From contig CAKRRG010000057.1 in assembly GCA_934394545.1 (NCBI GenBank), forward strand, positions 1 through 17,664: a DNA stretch of 17,664 nt, in the 5' to 3' direction. Position numbers and translations under genes: made by a program. Below are positions 14,652-17,664 of the stretch, piece after piece; positions within the stretch are counted from its first letter, which is position 1, and every line of letters begins with the position of its first letter. Below the pieces are notes generated by a model. That model saw only the letters and a program-made list of their open reading frames with translations, did not search any database and had not been told where the DNA came from. Source of the DNA: an uncultured Blautia sp. Lineage in GTDB: Bacteria; Bacillota; Clostridia; Lachnospirales; Lachnospiraceae.

Positions 14652-16271
14652 TTATGCTGCAACATATTTATGAATGGTAGCTCGCACAGCTCCAGGTCCT
14701 GCGATCATTTCCCGGAACATGTTCTCAATCTTCTCTCCCACACCAGCTTTGTAAAGATCTGTGAAGAACAGACGCTCGTTAGAAAGGATCGGCTTCAGCT
14801 GATTCTTAAAGGTCTCAGGCTTTCCAATAACAATATCCTTTAACTGTTCCTGAAGTTCCTCATTCATCGGATCTGGTGCCAGTTCATATTTATTCCCTTC
14901 ATCATCCACTGCCAGCATATATCTTAACCAGCCAGCGATTCCAAGAGGAATTGCTGTGAGCCTGGATGCATCCCCGAATCTCTTTACATATGCCTTCACA
15001 GTCTCTCCAAAACGGATTCCAACCATCTGGGATACATCCACAGCAAGACGAAGGTTGGTATCGCCAAGGTATTCATTTGGGAAACGATCGTTAAAAAGCT
15101 CATCCACAAATGCCTGTGGGGAAAGGATTCCAGGATCAGCAACTACCGGAAGACCCTCACCATAGGCTACCATACGTGCCATTTTCATCATGTCTTCATT
15201 TGTATTCAGCATATGGGCAAAAAGGTCATATCCAAGAACCACGCCAAGAGGACCAGTTGCAGAATGAACCGGATTCAGACATACCGTCACTTTCATTCGT
15301 TCAGAAAGGTTTACTGTATTTCTGTCTGCCATGTATACGCCGAAGCCTTTTTCCAGAGCAGGACGTCCATTAGGGAAGCTGTCCTCGATTACAAGATACT
15401 GTGGTTTCTCAGCATTTACAAATGGTGCAATGTATGTTTTCTTGCTTGTGATAACAGGCTGCATGCTTTCTACGCCAAGCTTCTCAAGGTCAGCTGCAAT
15501 CTGCTCACTGGGACGAGGTGTGATCTTATCGATCATGGTCCATGGGAAAGCAACCACTTTCTCATCACTTACATAGCTTACAAATCCATCATCTACAAAT
15601 CCTGCTTTCTTCCATTCTTCTGTCATGGTCAGCACAGACTCACGAAGCTTCGCACCATTCTGGGAACAATTGTCCATAGATACAAGAGCGATCGGATATT
15701 TGCCTGCTTTATATCTCTCATAAAGCATTGCCACCAGAACTGCCATGGCACCTGTGGCCTTATCCGGGCCATTCTGGATATCAGCCTGTACAAATGGGAA
15801 CCAGGTTCCGTCAGCTTTATGTAATGCGTATCCTTTTTCCGTGATGGTAAAAGATACCATCTGAAGGGATTTGCTGGTGAAAATTTCTTTCAGGCGGTTC
15901 CATTGAGCCAGGTCTGAAGACTGAGCCTTTACTGCTTCTGCCAGAGCGCCCAGAACCTTATATTCACGGGTTCCGTCTCCATGAAGGATTACATTTAACC
16001 CAAGATTGTCATATGGTTCATAAATCTTATCCACTACATCATAGTCAAATGTCTCCACGCAGGTGATTCCCCTGTCCAAAATTCCCTCTTCCAGAAGTCC
16101 GTCTGCAATACCGCCGATAAATACACGGAAAATATTGCCGATTCCAAAATGTACCCATACCGGAGCTTCTTTCGCCTTGGCAGATATTTTCTCCACATCA
16201 TAACCTGGAAGCTGGATTCCTGCCTTTTCCCATGCTTCACGATCTTTGATTCCGGTTAATGTTAATTTCAT
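14652..16271 (-). CDS. Mannitol dehydrogenase / fructuronate reductase family oxidoreductase
   Basis: This is an NAD(P)-dependent polyol-specific long-chain dehydrogenase of 539 residues. The N-terminal nucleotide-binding part contains WVHFGIGNIFRVF. A middle SMDNCSQNGAKLRESVL corresponds to the family's DN-x2-NG motif. The catalytic K-x5-N-x2-H pattern is exact in KVTVCLNPVHSATGPLG. Family members interconvert D-mannitol and fructose, D-mannonate and fructuronate, or altronate and tagaturonate. With a GntP permease next door, a uronate-pathway reductase is the best guess, but the sequence does not settle it. The ATG follows GGAGG by 8 bases. It is the first gene of the operon and faces the ROK regulator gene across a 407-bp gap. 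Confidence 0.93.
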   Translation of the reverse strand: MKLTLTGIKDREAWEKAGIQLPGYDVEKISAKAKEAPVWVHFGIGNIFRVFIGGIADGLLEEGILDRGITCVETFDYDVVDKIYEPYDNLGLNVILHGDGTREYKVLGALAEAVKAQSSDLAQWNRLKEIFTSKSLQMVSFTITEKGYALHKADGTWFPFVQADIQNGPDKATGAMAVLVAMLYERYKAGKYPIALVSMDNCSQNGAKLRESVLTMTEEWKKAGFVDDGFVSYVSDEKVVAFPWTMIDKITPRPSEQIAADLEKLGVESMQPVITSKKTYIAPFVNAEKPQYLVIEDSFPNGRPALEKGFGVYMADRNTVNLSERMKVTVCLNPVHSATGPLGVVLGYDLFAHMLNTNEDMMKMARMVAYGEGLPVVADPGILSPQAFVDELFNDRFPNEYLGDTNLRLAVDVSQMVGIRFGETVKAYVKRFGDASRLTAIPLGIAGWLRYMLAVDDEGNKYELAPDPMNEELQEQLKDIVIGKPETFKNQLKPILSNERLFFTDLYKAGVGEKIENMFREMIAGPGAVRATIHKYVAA

Positions 16272-16678
16272 GTTCTGTTCCTCCTTGATTTTCTTTTTGT
16301 ACAGATCTGTTTCTAAATCCCAATCTGTTTTGTTGTTCTTTATATTTTTTTTTATTTTAACTTATGTGTATGTCTTAACTGTAAGTTGAGTATATATCTT
16401 TTTTTCAAAAAAATCCATTGACAGAAATTCTAATTTTTGTTTCTAATTTTTGTATGGTTTTACCAGTAGTTTTCTGCTTATTGCTTTTTTAACTGTTCTA
16501 TACTAAAATGCAAGTAAGACTTAACATTATCTGATAAAGTAAAGATTATGTGATTACTGTTCACTTCATGGTCTGCAATACGCGCTTTGTTACCAGTGGA
16601 CAGTAGCATTACGTATTTGAGTATTTGTTAACAGTTACTAACCTTACGTTGTACCAAGAACATAACCAGGAGACTATC
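16272..16678. promoter_or_regulatory. Divergent control region of the dehydrogenase operon and ROK regulator
   Basis: This 407-bp AT-rich stretch has no gene. It holds a perfect 13-bp tandem repeat, TTCTAATTTTTGT twice (16428-16453); three copies of TAACTGT (16376-16382 plus, 16490-16496 plus, 16631-16637 minus); and two direct copies of TTACCAGT (16460-16467, 16590-16597). These are candidate binding sites for the neighbouring regulator. I could not find a firm promoter for the minus-strand operon. Confidence 0.5.
16418..16447 (+). promoter_or_regulatory. Candidate promoter of the ROK regulator gene
   Basis: TTGACA (16418-16423), the full consensus, is followed 18 bp later by TCTAAT (16442-16447), one base from consensus. 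The -10 lies within the 13-bp tandem repeat. It would give a leader of over 200 bases, so another promoter nearer the gene may also exist. Confidence 0.45.
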
Positions 16679-17664
16679 ATGAGTGAAAAAGGATTAACCA
16701 CCATTGCTTTAAAAAAGATAAACCGTTCCAGGATTTACCAATACATTTACCGGAGCAAACTGACCTCCAAGCTGCAGATTGTCCAGGATCTGCAGATGGG
16801 TCTGTCTACTGTCAGCCAGAATTTAAATCTTCTGGAAAATGAAGGGCTGATTGAGAAAAATGGTTACTTTGATTCCACCGGAGGACGAAAGGCCAATGCC
16901 ATTCAGATTGTTTCGGATTTCAAAATTTCCATTGGTGTTGGCATATTAAAAAATATGTTTCATATCACCGCCATCGATCTGTACGGAAACACGATCTGTA
17001 CCGATACCATTCCGCTTACCTACTCAAACACAGCTGCGTATTACCAGCAGCTCACTGACAAAGTCAAAGACTTTATTGAAAAAAAACAGTATCCGGAAGA
17101 CAAAATTCTTGGCGTTTCCATTGCTACCCAGGGAATCACCTCCCCGGATAATACCACTGTTATTTACGGAAACATTATGAACAACACAGGTATGCGTCTG
17201 AAGGATTTTTCCAGGCATCTGCCCTATCCCTGCCATCTGGAGCATGACTCCAAATCAGCTGCTTTTCTGGAATTATGGAATCATCCGGAGCTTGACAGTG
17301 CTGTTGTTTTTTTATTGAATCGAAATCTTGGCGGTGCCATTATCACCAATCACCAGATTCACCAGGGATGTTCCATGCACAGCGGAACAATTGAGCATAT
17401 ATGCATCAACCCTGACGGACCGCTTTGCTACTGCGGAAACCGGGGCTGTCTGGAAACCTATTGCTCTGCCAACTCTCTAGAACAGGCCAGCGGCATGACT
17501 ATAAAAGAATTTTTCCCTCTTTTAAGAGAAAAAAAATCTCCCCGGCTTATACAAATCTGGGAGGATTATCTCAAGCATCTGGCTTTTGCAATGAAAAACC
17601 TGAATCTGGTTATTGATGCACCAATCATTATCAGTGGATATCTGGCACCTTATTTTACAGAAGA
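16679..17664 (+). CDS. ROK-family transcriptional regulator, 3' end cut by window
   Basis: 328 codons are present and the frame is still open at the edge. An N-terminal winged helix-turn-helix (about residues 15-60, with KLQIVQDLQMGLSTVSQNL and LLENEGLIEKNG) precedes a ROK sugar-kinase-like domain. The ROK zinc motif is clear as CYCGNRGCLE, with a histidine ligand upstream in SGTIEH. The ATP-binding DxGGT-type motif of ROK kinases is replaced by SIGVGILKNMFH, so this is a regulator of the XylR/NagC/Mlc type and not a kinase. The ATG is 6 bases after CAGGAG. Divergent placement next to the dehydrogenase-permease operon suggests that it controls that operon in response to a sugar or sugar derivative; this is inference. 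Confidence 0.9.
   Translation, partial: MSEKGLTTIALKKINRSRIYQYIYRSKLTSKLQIVQDLQMGLSTVSQNLNLLENEGLIEKNGYFDSTGGRKANAIQIVSDFKISIGVGILKNMFHITAIDLYGNTICTDTIPLTYSNTAAYYQQLTDKVKDFIEKKQYPEDKILGVSIATQGITSPDNTTVIYGNIMNNTGMRLKDFSRHLPYPCHLEHDSKSAAFLELWNHPELDSAVVFLLNRNLGGAIITNHQIHQGCSMHSGTIEHICINPDGPLCYCGNRGCLETYCSANSLEQASGMTIKEFFPLLREKKSPRLIQIWEDYLKHLAFAMKNLNLVIDAPIIISGYLAPYFTE

Noticed and set aside
15213..15824. 203-codon plus-strand frame opposite the dehydrogenase gene
   Set aside because: It is an antisense shadow of a well-supported gene, with no domain or ribosome binding site.

Overview
The window looks like a chromosomal segment of a low-GC Firmicute, most likely a gut Lachnospiraceae member (Blautia/Ruminococcus-like). 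This is inferred from the AT-rich intergenic DNA, strong GGAGG-type ribosome binding sites, protein style and gene content; no rRNA or tRNA gene is present to confirm it. Nearly everything is on the minus strand. The exceptions are an ATPase gene at 11168-12391 and the regulator gene that runs off the right edge.

Region 1 (1-2037): a membrane-anchored phospholipase D/cardiolipin-synthase-like protein that lacks a normal start codon, and directly upstream of it a remnant of an O6-alkylguanine-DNA alkyltransferase-like gene that has lost its DNA-binding core.

Region 2 (2038-11012): a complete type I-C CRISPR-Cas locus. It is read right to left from a good sigma-A-type promoter at 10984-11012: cas3, cas5 (Cas5d), cas8c, cas7, cas4, cas1, cas2, an AT-rich leader and the array. 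The array has 13 recognisable 32-bp repeats with 12 spacers of 32-35 bp, plus a decayed repeat and one further 33-bp interval at the old end. Cas3 is the HD nuclease-helicase. Cas5, Cas7, Cas8c and an internally translated Cas11c (predicted here) form the Cascade surveillance complex, with Cas5 also cutting the pre-crRNA. Cas4, Cas1 and Cas2 acquire spacers. All key catalytic motifs of Cas1, Cas2, Cas3 and Cas4 are visible, so the locus looks intact.

Region 3 (11013-12391): a control region between the divergent cas promoter and an AAA ATPase/DUF4143-type gene. It holds two inverted repeats with identical geometry, TCGGCT-N23-AGCCGA, offset by exactly 61 bp. The second overlaps the -10 box and leader of the ATPase gene. 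The core of the first recurs in a tight hairpin between cas3 and cas5.

Region 4 (12409-17664): a sugar-acid/polyol catabolic operon on the minus strand. In transcription order it has a mannitol-dehydrogenase/fructuronate-reductase family enzyme, a GntP-family permease, an HPr-like protein without the phosphorylatable histidine and a glyoxalase/VOC-family protein, and it ends at a strong intrinsic terminator. A divergent ROK-family regulator, cut by the window edge, probably controls it.

The points most worth a second look are the paired operator-like repeats between cas3 and the ATPase gene, the Cas11c internal start, the decayed array end, the start codon of the phospholipase D gene and the histidine-less HPr. 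I found no clearly new defence system.
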